Shown: positions 31,255 to 43,400 of the stretch, piece after piece
How the letters are laid out: every line of letters begins with the position of its first letter
Position numbering within the stretch: the first letter of the stretch is position 1
Assembly (NCBI GenBank): GCA_024704765.1
Contig: JAKMXF010000011.1
Coordinates: 603,557-667,556, forward strand
DNA from: Oopsacas minuta
Lineage: Eukaryota > Porifera > Hexactinellida > Lyssacinosida > Leucopsacidae
Length of the DNA stretch: 64,000 nt
Direction of reading: 5' to 3'
Notes under the pieces: model-generated
Seen by the model: only the letters and a program-made list of their open reading frames with translations
What the model was told of the DNA's origin: nothing
The model's database searches: none
Position numbers and translations under genes: made by a program

Positions 31255-31872
31255 ATGAGTAAATCAAATCGCAAATCTTCTCAAGTGATCTCCCTGCCCG
31301 AGGTTAACGCGCCAGAAACTGAACCCATCACAGTAGAGCTTGATGAGTTAGAGTATCAGGGTATAATTGAGCGACTTGCTGCTAGCCAGAAGATCAAAGG
31401 CACACGGATGTTGAAACAATATTATGATTCTACACTGAATAGTATCATTGAAAAAGAAGGCCAACTCATTGCGAAGGCGAAAGCAACAGGTAGTAAATCA
31501 AAGAAACAGCTGGATAAAGAGATTGCAGAAGGTATGAAGAAATTACGAATGAACTTATATCAAGAGGTTTACAAGTCTTTGTTAGAAATTCATTTACATA
31601 GCCTAGAGATTGATAAAAAGAGAAGAGATCTACGACCACAAAAGAAGACGATCTTAGTGAACTGGCTCAATGCACACCCAAATTCTCCATATCCTAAAGA
31701 GGATGATAAACAACGTTTAGCTGATGAATCTGGACTCACTGTAAAACAGGTGTCAATTTGGTTTGCAAACCAAAGACGTAAAATGAAGGAGAATATGAAA
31801 AGGAAAACAAAGCTAACTCCACCCAAAGCAGCCAAAACTCCAAAGAAGGCACCAAATAGGAAGAAGAATTAA
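31255..31872 (+). CDS. TALE-class homeodomain protein
   Basis: The intronless 205-residue protein carries a C-terminal homeodomain at about 122-181. The three-residue loop extension marks TALE (NAHPNSPYPKEDDKQ), and helix 3 is VSIWFANQRRKMKEN. W48, F49, N51 and R53 are kept; position 50 is Ala as in Irx proteins, and position 52 Gln is unusual. The N-terminal 120 residues are helical and charged, with no recognised MEIS, PBC or IRO box. The tail is Lys/Pro rich, likely nuclear. The protein is a DNA-binding transcription factor. Its assignment to Irx, Meis/Pknox or Tgif is unclear and it may be lineage-specific. An AATAAA at 31871-31876 overlaps the stop codon, though a functional poly(A) signal would need checking. 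Confidence 0.85.
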   Translation: MSKSNRKSSQVISLPEVNAPETEPITVELDELEYQGIIERLAASQKIKGTRMLKQYYDSTLNSIIEKEGQLIAKAKATGSKSKKQLDKEIAEGMKKLRMNLYQEVYKSLLEIHLHSLEIDKKRRDLRPQKKTILVNWLNAHPNSPYPKEDDKQRLADESGLTVKQVSIWFANQRRKMKENMKRKTKLTPPKAAKTPKKAPNRKKN

Positions 31873-33103
31873 TAAAATTTCCATTCGATTATATGATAAT
31901 CCAATTATTGCTATGATATCATTTATACTCGTGTTTATCAGTTCTAGGCGTTTAGTAATTTTAGCAGAATTGCGCAGTGTCGAATACAGACACAAATTAT
32001 CACATAATTCATTCCTATAAATAAATTCACTAACTTCCCTAACATAATTGCCTCAAGGTAGTTGTAGCGTAATTTATGCGACCATAGAATTCTATGAGGC
32101 GACATATTTTATAGTTACAACAGTTAGAGCATTACTATGCCAAAAGGAGTGGTAAGAGCTAGCGTCATTAGGGATCGTTCAAACGTTACATAACACTACA
32201 AAGGGAAGGGGTGGTATGCGAATGTGACGTCCCCATTCTTTTTGTATTACTAAATGGCCAAAATCTTGACACAGGGTCGGGTGTCAAAATCGGCAATTTT
32301 ACGTAACGTAACGTCTGAACGGCCCCTTAGGGGGGTAATCAGCCTCACTGCGGGGCTTTTCACAAGTCCGAGCCAAGTCATCGAGCATTCATGACTCGTG
32401 AGAAATTCCTATCATGAGTCATCTGCGAGTCATTTCAATGACTTGACGGTTGTATCCCCTCCAAGAGTAATTTACATGATATGAAATCATAGTGGAATTG
32501 GAAATTCTTGCCAAAACACTGAAACATTGGCTCAAATTCCAAACCGTAAATTTCGGCTCGCTTCGCTCGCATCTTTCCCTAAAAGTCATGTTATATTACT
32601 ATAGTTTCAGGTATATACATTGTATTCTAAGGATGGAAGTGGCTTGAACGGTACCGGTGGGTCTGTACAAGCATAATGAGCAAGACAACACTTGATATGC
32701 TTAAGAAAGTTTTGTCCAAGTTGGAACAAAATTTATACGTTGCTAATTTATTTGAAACATGTGCACGTGCAAATGTATACAAGTAATACAACTTATACGC
32801 AGTTAAGAGAAATAATTTCGAGATTCAAAGTTAGCTGACAGTAGAATGGCGACAAATTTTGTGGCAAATAGGGCTTGTCGTCCAGGGGCTTCGCCTCTGG
32901 ACCCCAGTGGGGCTTATAGCCCACCCCCAGACCCCCAACTGGATAATTATTCCTCCACTAGCAATTCCTGGATCCGCCACTGGTTGTGTGATGCCCTTGT
33001 GAATTCAGTTGCCGCTATAAAAATCTCTACAGCTGATAACTCTACTGACAATAATGATCTATTGTATTATCCATGTATTTTTATCTCCTCTAGTACCTGT
33101 ATA
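31873..33103. other. Intergenic, repeat-derived stretch upstream of the Ig/FN3 gene
   Basis: No gene is called. 32190-32400 is GC-richer and unlike its surroundings. 32866-32990 (GGGGCTTCGCCTCTGG..., ending GGATCCGCCACTGG) resembles the end of a dispersed repeat and keeps the downstream reading frame open upstream to 32846, probably by chance. Confidence 0.4.
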
Positions 33104-36100
33104 ATGTTATTACTCCTATTTCTCTTTTCCCTCATTCAACTCGTCTCTACCTCACAAGTATATCTCGTATTCAATGACCTGAGCGTAGCCAGTGGTCAAC
33201 AAGCTACATTTAGCTGTAATGTCAATGGAGCAACTGATCATACAATAAACAAAGTATTGATCACAGATCCCGACAATACTACGCTACAAACTGATAACCA
33301 AGGATCCGCTTACTTTGCCTCTGTCCTAAACTCTGATTACTCAGATAGTGGCGTATACACATGTACTGTGAATGTCACTAATAATATCGATAGTGTTACA
33401 GAAATTTTTATGAATACAGCATTGCTTGTAGTGTATTTACCTGCTGTTGTATTACAGGCTCCATCTGGGGGAATATATTTCGTCGACGTTCAGTTTTCTA
33501 TTTCCTGTCAAGTAGAGGGGTTTCCTATCCCGGAAATAACTTGGTTATTTGACGGGACTGTCCTGTCTGGCACGCAGAATATCACAGAAATGGTTTCTAT
33601 CCCATTTATAACTTCAGTGCTAACATTTTTGAATCCTATTGAGCCTCAATCTGGTAACTACTCCTGTAGATGTAATAACATGTACACACTAGATGATACT
33701 GAAATTATGAATGAAAAAAATTCATCTCAGGCTAGTATAATAATCCTCTCTCCCCCCATGGTTACAAGTTTGGAAGATAGGAATGTTACCATACTAGATA
33801 TGGTTACTATCCTATGCGAAGCTTCAGGACAAAAACCTCTGACTTTCACATGGTATAATGTTAGTGATTCAGTTTCAAGTTTGACATCAAACTCGGAAAT
33901 AGCGATTGAAAACTTTTCGGGTTCATCTGAACTCACTATACAGTCTGTAACGCGAAAATTCACAGGTATTTATCAGTGTGCAGTTTCTAATATCGCTGGC
34001 ACTGCCTCAGAACAAATGCTACTTTTGGTACAAGAAAAACCATTCCCTCCCGAGAGCTATATCTCAGAAGCACAAGCTGAAAGTGTAACGATATCCTGGA
34101 GTATTCCATTCAATGGAAACTCACCAATAACTCAGGTTATTTTTGAAATGGAAGTAGATGGGTCCTACCATCAGAATGATACGGTATCTGGTGACTTCAC
34201 TATGCATACAATCACTAGTTTGATACCTTACACAGATTACGAATTTCGTGTGAGAGTTGAGAACATTATCGGAGTAAGTTCACCTTCTTCTCCACTAATG
34301 ATAAGAACATTATCAGCTCCACCTGTTTCAGCACCTAAGAATGTAGCACTATCTGATGTTACAGCTGATAGTGTTAAAATCAGCTGGTCTCCCCCAGACC
34401 CTCCAGACTGGAACGGTCCGATTACTTCATTTCTGATAGAATACACTCTTCTATTAACAACGGAAGAAGGTGGAAATATCGTTAAATCTGTCTCCAATAC
34501 TCTAACTATACCTTTGAACACACAGCAATCTGACGATATATTTGATACACACATTCAAGAACTAGAATCTTATCAAAACTACTCATTACGAGCATCTGCG
34601 TGTACAACTGGTGGGTGTGGCTTGTATAGCGAGGCTGTATATACATTTACATTGGGTTCAGCTCCTACTGCTGGTCCTATTATATACAATACAGAAGTTA
34701 CCCCAGATACTATACTGCTGCAATGGAATGAGATACCATTACGTCATAGAAACGGTATTATCATCTCTTACACGATAGTGTATAGCACAGATAATGAGCC
34801 TGATCAAATAATACGAACTGGCACAAATGAACGTGAATTAACTATTACAGATCTCAGTTCGTATACAGTGTATAGCGTATTGATAGCAGGTGAAACTATT
34901 GGTATAGGTCCTAACAGTTCTGCTATTAATGTACTAACAGGTGAAACTATACCATCAGAACCATTAGACATCATGGTTGTATATTTATCCTATACAGAAT
35001 TGTCTATCAGCTGGGCAGCCCCGATTTCTCCTAATGGTAATATTACACATTATACTATATATTATACTCAGCCCATTTTGGAAGTAATATCCCGATCTGA
35101 TACTGCTATATCTCCTCCTTACATTATACGGGATCTAGTAGAAGGATTTCCAGTTACGATTACTATTTCAGCTATGACAACAGCTGGGGAAGGCCCCGTA
35201 TCCCAAGAGGCAGTAGTTCAACCTGCCGCTTCCCCACAAATAGATCCCCTTACCATATCTAATGGAAATAAAACTCGTCAAGTCATACACATACAAGTAC
35301 ACGTAGACAATACTCTGCATCTTACTTGTTCAATAGTTGGTACTCCTACGCCTGATTACAACTGGATGTCTAATTACACTGGTGTCGGGTATTTTGATCT
35401 GCATGTAGTGGAGCAGAACTATACTATTAATAAAATAATAGCTGAACAAGACGGTGCATTCATGTGTGTAGCTAGGAATATTTTCGGCTCTGCGTATTTA
35501 ATATTTATAGTTACAGTAGTGGAGCTACCTGTCGTAGAGCTAGACTATGGGTTTCCCGAGTTTTGTATTGGTAATGGTGAAGTAACTCATTGTGAGAGAG
35601 GCAGGACATTAACTTTAACTTGTTCCTTTATGAACGGTATTCCTACACCTGTATTGAATTTCACACGTGAAGGCCAAACTGTTTCACAGGTGGTGACAAC
35701 TGGTAGTGAGCTTCAGGTTGATATTGTATTGTCTGATGAGAATAGTCGCTTCTACGTATGTGAGGCTGTTAACAATCTAGGAAAAGATAGACAAAGTCTA
35801 TTCATCAATCTAGTTGGTATCTTTTCCATTGAAGTTACACAGGGTGTTATAACATGGAGCTTATCTGACACAGGATATTTAGACGGTGATTTTATACTGG
35901 AATATGGTATGCAGACTATCTCAGAGAATTCTATGATAATTCAGAACCTATCTCCGCTAATGCTAGGGAATATCTTAACTGTTCCAGGATCTTATCTCTG
36001 GAGATTGAAGTTTGTGACGTCATACGGTGATGCAGTTGTCTCTCAGATCTATTCTTATGAGCTTCCATCTTCGCCTATTATTATGGATTGGTTAATAGGA

Positions 36101-36673
36101 CTGTTACTATTCCTCGTTATAATAGTGATCATAATATTTGTTATTGTGATAATACTGTTTATATTATACTGTTATAGAAGACGGCGGCATAAGAATGATT
36201 ATGATGGTGATCTGTTCTTTGGACCGGATAGCCCTGTCAGTAAACCGGTATCCCTCAAGGAATTCGGTACTTCAGGGCCGTTAGACGGAAAAGTTGATAG
36301 AATTACTCCGATACGCCGGCCCAAGAAACAAAAACAAAAGAAATTAAATCGAGAAAGTTACAAGCAATCAGAAGAGTATACTAAAAATCAAGCTTATCGT
36401 GGTCCCATGGCATTCCATAATCGTGGTTTAGAAACTGACTTACAAGACAAACCAAAACCTTCCTCATTCCAAGCAGCTTCTAATATTAAATTCTTAGGAC
36501 ATAAGCAATCACATAAAGAACCAGTTGGTGCTACAAGTTTTAAGCGTATAGATACACCTGAATTTCCTATACCCCCCCCACCACCTATCGACAATTTATT
36601 CCTCCAATCAGCTAATGAATCCAACTTAACGCCACCACCTCCCCCAGTACCTGATCCCACATACTCCAGTTAA
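33104..36673 (+). CDS. Intronless Ig/FN3 type I membrane receptor
   Basis: From ATG 33104 the protein has 1189 residues. An earlier in-frame ATG at 32846 precedes repeat-like sequence, and a clean signal peptide (MLLLLFLFSLIQLVSTS) starts at 33104. Approximate order: Ig 20-110, Ig 115-215, Ig 216-310, FN3 313-400, FN3 405-515, FN3 520-610, FN3 612-705, Ig 710-805, Ig 806-905, FN3-like 906-990, TM 993-1020 and a 170-residue tail. Ig cores keep C...W...Y-x-C (GVYTCTV, GNYSCRC, GIYQCAV); FN3s keep the W-S/N core. The tail is basic near the membrane (YRRRRHKND) and ends in poly-Pro blocks (PIPPPPPID, TPPPPPVPD), likely SH3, WW or EVH1 ligands. It is probably an adhesion receptor related in layout to DSCAM/sidekick/RPTP ectodomains. 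Ten domains without an intron is unusual. Confidence 0.85.
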   Translation: MLLLLFLFSLIQLVSTSQVYLVFNDLSVASGQQATFSCNVNGATDHTINKVLITDPDNTTLQTDNQGSAYFASVLNSDYSDSGVYTCTVNVTNNIDSVTEIFMNTALLVVYLPAVVLQAPSGGIYFVDVQFSISCQVEGFPIPEITWLFDGTVLSGTQNITEMVSIPFITSVLTFLNPIEPQSGNYSCRCNNMYTLDDTEIMNEKNSSQASIIILSPPMVTSLEDRNVTILDMVTILCEASGQKPLTFTWYNVSDSVSSLTSNSEIAIENFSGSSELTIQSVTRKFTGIYQCAVSNIAGTASEQMLLLVQEKPFPPESYISEAQAESVTISWSIPFNGNSPITQVIFEMEVDGSYHQNDTVSGDFTMHTITSLIPYTDYEFRVRVENIIGVSSPSSPLMIRTLSAPPVSAPKNVALSDVTADSVKISWSPPDPPDWNGPITSFLIEYTLLLTTEEGGNIVKSVSNTLTIPLNTQQSDDIFDTHIQELESYQNYSLRASACTTGGCGLYSEAVYTFTLGSAPTAGPIIYNTEVTPDTILLQWNEIPLRHRNGIIISYTIVYSTDNEPDQIIRTGTNERELTITDLSSYTVYSVLIAGETIGIGPNSSAINVLTGETIPSEPLDIMVVYLSYTELSISWAAPISPNGNITHYTIYYTQPILEVISRSDTAISPPYIIRDLVEGFPVTITISAMTTAGEGPVSQEAVVQPAASPQIDPLTISNGNKTRQVIHIQVHVDNTLHLTCSIVGTPTPDYNWMSNYTGVGYFDLHVVEQNYTINKIIAEQDGAFMCVARNIFGSAYLIFIVTVVELPVVELDYGFPEFCIGNGEVTHCERGRTLTLTCSFMNGIPTPVLNFTREGQTVSQVVTTGSELQVDIVLSDENSRFYVCEAVNNLGKDRQSLFINLVGIFSIEVTQGVITWSLSDTGYLDGDFILEYGMQTISENSMIIQNLSPLMLGNILTVPGSYLWRLKFVTSYGDAVVSQIYSYELPSSPIIMDWLIGLLLFLVIIVIIIFVIVIILFILYCYRRRRHKNDYDGDLFFGPDSPVSKPVSLKEFGTSGPLDGKVDRITPIRRPKKQKQKKLNRESYKQSEEYTKNQAYRGPMAFHNRGLETDLQDKPKPSSFQAASNIKFLGHKQSHKEPVGATSFKRIDTPEFPIPPPPPIDNLFLQSANESNLTPPPPPVPDPTYSS

Positions 36674-37436
36674 TTAACGGGTAATTATTGTCTTTGTCGA
36701 ATTTATATATTTTTATAAGCTTGTCATAGTTTTGATGATAGCCTTTTTGTGGACTTTTGAGTATTTTAATTTATTTTATTGTAATTCAATACTCGAGTAT
36801 AATTCAATTTATAATTAGTCATGAGTTAAATTCATTAATAGTTTCAAGAGTTATTTATAGCTTTTGAATTCTATAAAACGAAAACGTGGAGGATCTATTT
36901 TACAATTCTTCCTAATTATTCATCTAATGTTTTAACAAATAATATATACAGAGCTGTACTCTAGTAGAGCTGAGCTCTCTCTATATATCATCTAATTTTT
37001 AATATGGTAAGGCAATCAGAAGCTACGGGGTAAAACGGCTTGAATCTTATTCTAGTTTGGTTAACATGGGACTGTCCTTGGCGTATAAAGAAATACGTTC
37101 CCTCACAAAATCGAATCTCATTTTCCAGCCACGGGGGCTCATTATTAAGAATGATCATAATAGACAGACTTCTTAAACAGACTGGCTAATTGGTGATAGT
37201 TATGGGAAATTTATTGGTGCAACCGATTTTGTTGCAATACAGTAAACTCCCGTTATGCCAGTCGCATAATACGAAACTCCTATTAGGTTGAGAGTTTACT
37301 GTATAATTGAAAGCTTTCAATATACTGGTAAAAATCAAACAAATATCACTTGGGAGTATGTCTGGCTTGATCTCATATTAAAGTTTAAAGAGATCTATTT
37401 ATTCTGATTTATCATAATTATTTTTGAAATATTAGG
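36674..37436. other. Intergenic with one MITE
   Basis: No gene seen. It contains the 66-bp inverted-repeat element at 37238-37303. Confidence 0.4.
37238..37303. repeat. 66-bp TIR element
   Basis: Perfect 12-bp ends TACAGTAAACTC / GAGTTTACTGTA with a short interior containing CGTTATGCCA and CATAATACGAAAC. Size and TA-bounded ends suit a mariner-derived MITE. Confidence 0.7.
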
Positions 37437-40400
37437 ATGTCGCAATTATTCCGTAAAATCAAACGCGGTAAGAAGACTGCATACAAGTTTAGTATGAAGC
37501 TGACCTACCATGCGATAACACTCATACACGATCAAGAGTACACTCCATCCGGTCTGGTGATCCGATGGTCTCGAGGACACAGACAAGTCGTTTCCACGAA
37601 AGCCAACTGGACGCCTGGTTCACAACCTAACGCGAAAGGACAGCTAAATGGTGATGCGACATTCGAACCTCCCTGTACAGTAGAGTTATTAGTTACTCTG
37701 TATAAGGAAGCTAAGAGCGATCATTTTGATGAGAAAGATTATAAGTTTGTGTTAGAAGATGAGGGAGATGTAAGCGGGAGAAAAGCACTGGGAGTGTTCT
37801 CAATTAATATCGGGCAGTTTGCTGATATGTTAGGCTCGAATAATGAAATTACTATGGAAATGAAGCCACTTGTTAATAAGGTATAGTATCAGTTTATTCT
37901 TAAGTTTGTTATTTTCACTTTGTAATAACCCGGGCGAAATACCGGAGAACTCTGACCTTAGGAAATCTCTACTTAATACTTTGAATTTTGAAACATCTGT
38001 GAATGAAGGTATATAGAGTTTTCAAATTTATATATTGAAGATATGGGATATTTTGAACTTAATTCGCATTAAAGTGGACTTGCGTAGCAAGTCCTATTTT
38101 GCATGAATTTCTTGTTAAGGCTCAGCGTCAATTAAAAGTTAGACTAATTGCAACTAGCACATTTTCGTAGATATTTAATTGTTCATCATTTAGGTTAGCG
38201 AGGCTCTGGTAGCTGTAACAATTAAATCAGAATTCTTGAAGACAGGTAAGGTAGGAGATGATGACATGATGTCTACTTGGAGTGCTATGACTGATAGAGC
38301 TGATGCAGACATTGAAGATGATCAAGCGGATCTCTCACCTGACCTATCACCTGGTAATCAAGCTATGACTGCTTCTACAAGTTCAGGTATTGTCAATTTT
38401 TTTACAATGAGTAATTCTAGAAATTTTAAAACCAAAATTTCTAGAATTACTCATAGTAAAAAATTGTCTCCTAGGAGCCTCTCGTAACTTAAAGGAGAGT
38501 ATATCTTTCTTTGACTTAAAACCAGAAGAATCATTCTATGAGTTTATGATGCGTAATTCAAGAGATGACGTAATAGATAGTCAGGGCACTACAATGACGT
38601 TAGAACATATAAGAGATTGTAAAGTGATCGGATTATTCTTCGCAGCAAATTCATCTCCACAGTGTAAATTCTTTCTAACTGTATTAGACAGTTTCTATAA
38701 TTCTCTGAATGAAGTTAGACCGAGAGATTTCGAGCTTTTATTTGTGTCCTGTGATTACAATGATTCTGAGATGTTGGACTTTATGCAGGATTCAGGTAAT
38801 GTATATGTTCGAATAATTACGTAGACCACGAGTCTATAGCCTATATAGCCTACCCCTCCAAAATTTAAGGCGGATAAATAATTCGGGATCTGGTTCGGGT
38901 CATTTTGAGACACTCCTCTAGTTGATAGAGTGGGGATTACCAAGGATTACATGATTAGTTGAATGCCGTAGAACGATATGTCGTGGAACGAAATGTATGA
39001 TTCCCTGGCAGACATTATCAAGCTATTTAATCACTTGTGATTATGAACAAGTATTTTAATTTCGTATGGAATCAGCTATGGATTCCTTGCGCTGTACATT
39101 ACATTCTTGAGTAGCATGCAGGACAGATCAAATTTCCCTAAATATTCGGTCGACGAATTTTCTAAGCTAAACGTAATAAATTCGTTATGTATATCTACAC
39201 AGGTGTATCCTATCCTGGAGTAAAATCCAGTTCACAACTAGCTGAAGCTCTCAAAGAAAAGTTTGAGATTTCTACTATCCCAGAAGTAATAGCTATATCA
39301 GCTGCAGGAAAAACTGTTGATAAACAGGGTAGACTTAAGATAGAGAGATGTGGTGGTAATGAAGATTGTTTCGATATATTAGATCATTGGTTGGATGGCA
39401 AGCCAGCTCCTGTTAGAGCTGAATTAGAATTGAATGCTAAATCTTCTCAGTTGAGTGAGGATGGAGAACCTAAAGCTAAGATTGTGTCAAAAGAGGAGAA
39501 GAAGAGGCAAGAGAGGTTAGAGAAAGAGCGAAAGAAAAAGGAAGAGGAAGAAAAGAGAAGGTTTGTTATACAATATACGCGAAGTTATACATTCGGATAT
39601 ACCTGGAATTTCTGTCCCAGCCTGTGGCACTGGGTATCTTTAGAGTTTCCTTATTAACAACTTGGGTTTTGGATGTCAAACGAAGTTGCTAATAGGAGAA
39701 CATAATTAGTACAAAATCTATGCTAGGGAACTGAAAATGTTTTGCTAATTAATAAACAAATATTGCTATTTGCTAATAAGCAAACTCTACTATTCCATTG
39801 TAGCATTATGTATTTGTATGTTCGGGAATTCCAATAACTTCATATATGCTTTAAGAGCTAAAATCTTTTAGGAAGGAAAAACTTGAAAAAGAAGAGAAAA
39901 AACGTTTAGAACGAGACGAGAAAAAGAAAGTACGTGAAAAGGAGAAACAAGATAAGCGAGCTAAGAGATCTTCTGTCAGTATACAAAATGCAGTTAGTCC
40001 GAATATTCAAGAAGATATCACTACTGTATCAGACGACCCAGAAATAGGAATACCAGATCCTCCTCAAATAACTACATCAACTGAAGAGCTACTAGATAAC
40101 GAGCCTAAAACAAAGCCTACATTATTCCAATTAGCAGGTACTACACCTGAGAAAGTTGATACACAAGCTGCAGCTGATGATAAACCTGTGTCGGCTAAGA
40201 GAAAGGAAAAAGAAGAAAGTGCTTCATTTAAATCGACCGCTAAAGGATCTGATAATCAGCTGAGAGAAGCTAAGAGTAGGATTGTAGAGTTAGAGCAGAA
40301 TTCTAAGAATTTAACTGAGAATAATCAGGTGCTGTATTCAGCTAAATGTCAATTGGAGAATGAGAAAGATGATTTACAGGTAGGTTCTAGCTTTATTAGG

Positions 40401-43400
40401 AACCTATCTTGCTATAAACATGTACAGTGGAGTCTTCCAATAACGAACACATTGGGGATTAAATTTTGTCCTTTGTAGGTGAGATGTCCACTTCTCAGAG
40501 ATTGATTAAGTATTTTTTACATGTATTATTAACTTAATTCGTTCCACGAGCTTGTCCGTTGTAGAGGTGTTGCTCGCTTTTCGGAGTGTCCGTTTTGGCC
40601 TTATACTTAATTTGCATTACTGTATTACGTAGTACAAATCTTTAATTTACATCCGGTAACTCGAATCCTCAGGGGAAATCAAAATCTGTTCAAGATAGCA
40701 AATGTTCGAGTTACTGGATGTCGACTATATTCGATATAATAATTAATCAATTGGATCAATCTGGTTACGTCATAAATTTAATCTGTTTTATGACTACAGT
40801 GGAGTCTCCAGATATGCACAGCTATGGGAAACTTCTCAAAAGTTGTCAAAATACTTATTGATTATAATTTTACTGAGAATAAAATGTTCCATTTACACAT
40901 GTTTTTACCTTTTCGTATTTAAGCGACATTTCAAAATAAGCAGAGTTCGAGAGCATTTGTGTACTTTTCTGAAGGGTTTTGTGACCGTTGACATGTTTTT
41001 TAATTAGACAGGTGTTTCTATATTTCCGACTTCGATTTAACTAGAATCTACTTCATATCTTGTTTACATTTAATAGGAGAAAGTAATAGAGCTTACTCAC
41101 AATGTAGAAGACTTTACAGAGCAGGTACGAGACCTTACAGAAGCTAAAGACAATCTGAGTAGAGAGAACCATGAGAAAAATCAGCTGATTGATACTCTAC
41201 AAGATCAGAAGTTAGGTCTCACAGAGGATTTGAATGGTGCTAGAGGTGAACTGGAATCTATCAGGTAAATTTACACTAGGCTACTGTTAGTTGGAAACTT
41301 ATTTCAGCTCCACTACTGCCCGCATCAAATTTACCTACTGCATGAAGATTATCCTTATGGAATTAAAGGTTACATCCACTAACTCGAACCCTGAATGTTC
41401 GAGTTAACGGATGTGATAAGTACTAAAAGTACAACGAAGGGAAATGAAAATTCGTTCGAGTTACCAGATATTGACTGTATTTAGTTAGTCATGAAAGAAA
41501 ATTTCTACACAAGTCATATCTGCATAATTTTAATTCACAGGCATTTTAGCGAGAAAATATAATTGTTTGATTTAACCGAACTTTTGATGATGAGGTCATT
41601 TGATTAATACAAATATGATGAGGTCAAAATTTTCCGCACCTAATCTCTCTGCTATATGAACTACATTTGTAGTATGTACTGTATTTTAATTATGCAAATT
41701 CCCGCGAGGTATTTACCATACTTCTGTTACATGTCTTAGCTTTATACATCAGCTTTCTAAGTTTCAGCCAAGTTTATCATATTCTACTGTTTACATGGTT
41801 CAATGTTCAGATCTTGTTAGTAACCTATACATCACGCATATTGTATATTTACTTCTGAACAAATTTGGGCCTTGTTTTGGCCAACAATTTCTGAAAATTT
41901 AAATAATTCAACTCTTCCTCACGATATGTGCAAGGTATACAGTTCAATTTACTATTTGTATATGTAAGCTCTAAAATGTGTGTTGTGTCTAAATAAACAT
42001 ATTACCTACCTCTTTTTCCATATGTATTATTGCTCAGCATATTGAGATATAATTACTATCTTAGAATCTAAATGCAATATTTTCTAATAATACCCTTTCT
42101 TCCTATAATACTGAATTTATCTCCATATATGGGTAAAACTCGATAACTCGGTACCTCTTGGTGTGCTTGCATTGTTGCATTGTACTTGGAAAATTTTGGC
42201 CAATTTAATCTTATATTATATATGAGGTTATTAGAACGACGAAAAACTGCGTTTAGTTTACACGTAGCACGTTTACTCAATTTTTATCATAAATCTACAT
42301 ATGTACTTAACTTTCCACCACCTTGTGAATTCAAACTTACGTCAAATCTAATATAACCACTACAAACACAAATGGCTACATAACTCTTATTTATTTGAGT
42401 ATCTTATTACGTAAGATATTTTAGGAAAGAAAATTACATTATTTATCCTATTGTTTGGACAAATAATCTGCACATCTATCCTTAACTATAAGAATGCCCA
42501 ATTGAATAGAATGTGTTACGTTACAATCACTAAAAATCAACTCATGACCCAAATCTATTTTGGTACGGAAATACGTGCCTTGAATTAACAAGTGAAGGTC
42601 AGTTTGACGTACTCTTTCGAATATTGGATACAATCGGATTTCACCTGTGTATTATATAATTTCTATGTGACTATTAATAGTATGTCTCTGTTTCTGAGAC
42701 GATCATCGTCTTAATCGATTAGTATTCCCTCTTCTCTCTGCCTGGCCCATTCTACACTAATTTAATTCCAACACATATCATGGGTTCCTCACTTTATTTC
42801 ACCAATCACAACTAAGCCATTATTCCCATTATAATTCTAATTTGAAGCCATTTTTGAATAGAATATTCCTGTCAGTTCAATAGAATAGCAAATAGAGAGT
42901 ACATATAGAAGTGTGCAATTTAAACTAGCTGAATATACTTTCAGCTAACTTTAGATTAGTCAAGACAATTAACGTTGATACTATATTTAGCACAGCTACC
43001 CACCTTACGCAAGAAGAATTGATTTGATAGCTGGCCTATAAATACAAGAATTTGAATTGAATTACAATACCAAAATATATTTCCAAAATTTCGGTTTCAA
43101 ATTGAGATGTCTTTGCAGTTGGATATGTCCTCATTGAATTTGGGTTGTAATTCAGTTGATATTAAGAATTCTGACATAACTGAAAAATACGAGATAAAAT
43201 GGAATCAAGTATTGGGATCTGGCCTGAATGGAGATGTTTATCGATGCATCGATAAAACGACAAGTGAAGAATATGCCCTGAAGTTTTTGAGCAATTCTGA
43301 TTCAAGTCGTATGGAGATACACTTACACGGTGAATGCCAATCTTCTAAACACATTGTTGGGATCATAGATACATATTACTGCCAGTTAACAGCACCGATA

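Noticed and set aside
32846-33103. N-terminal extension of the Ig/FN3 receptor from ATG 32846
   Set aside because: The extension is Pro/Ser-rich repeat-like sequence and would bury the clear signal peptide that starts at 33104.
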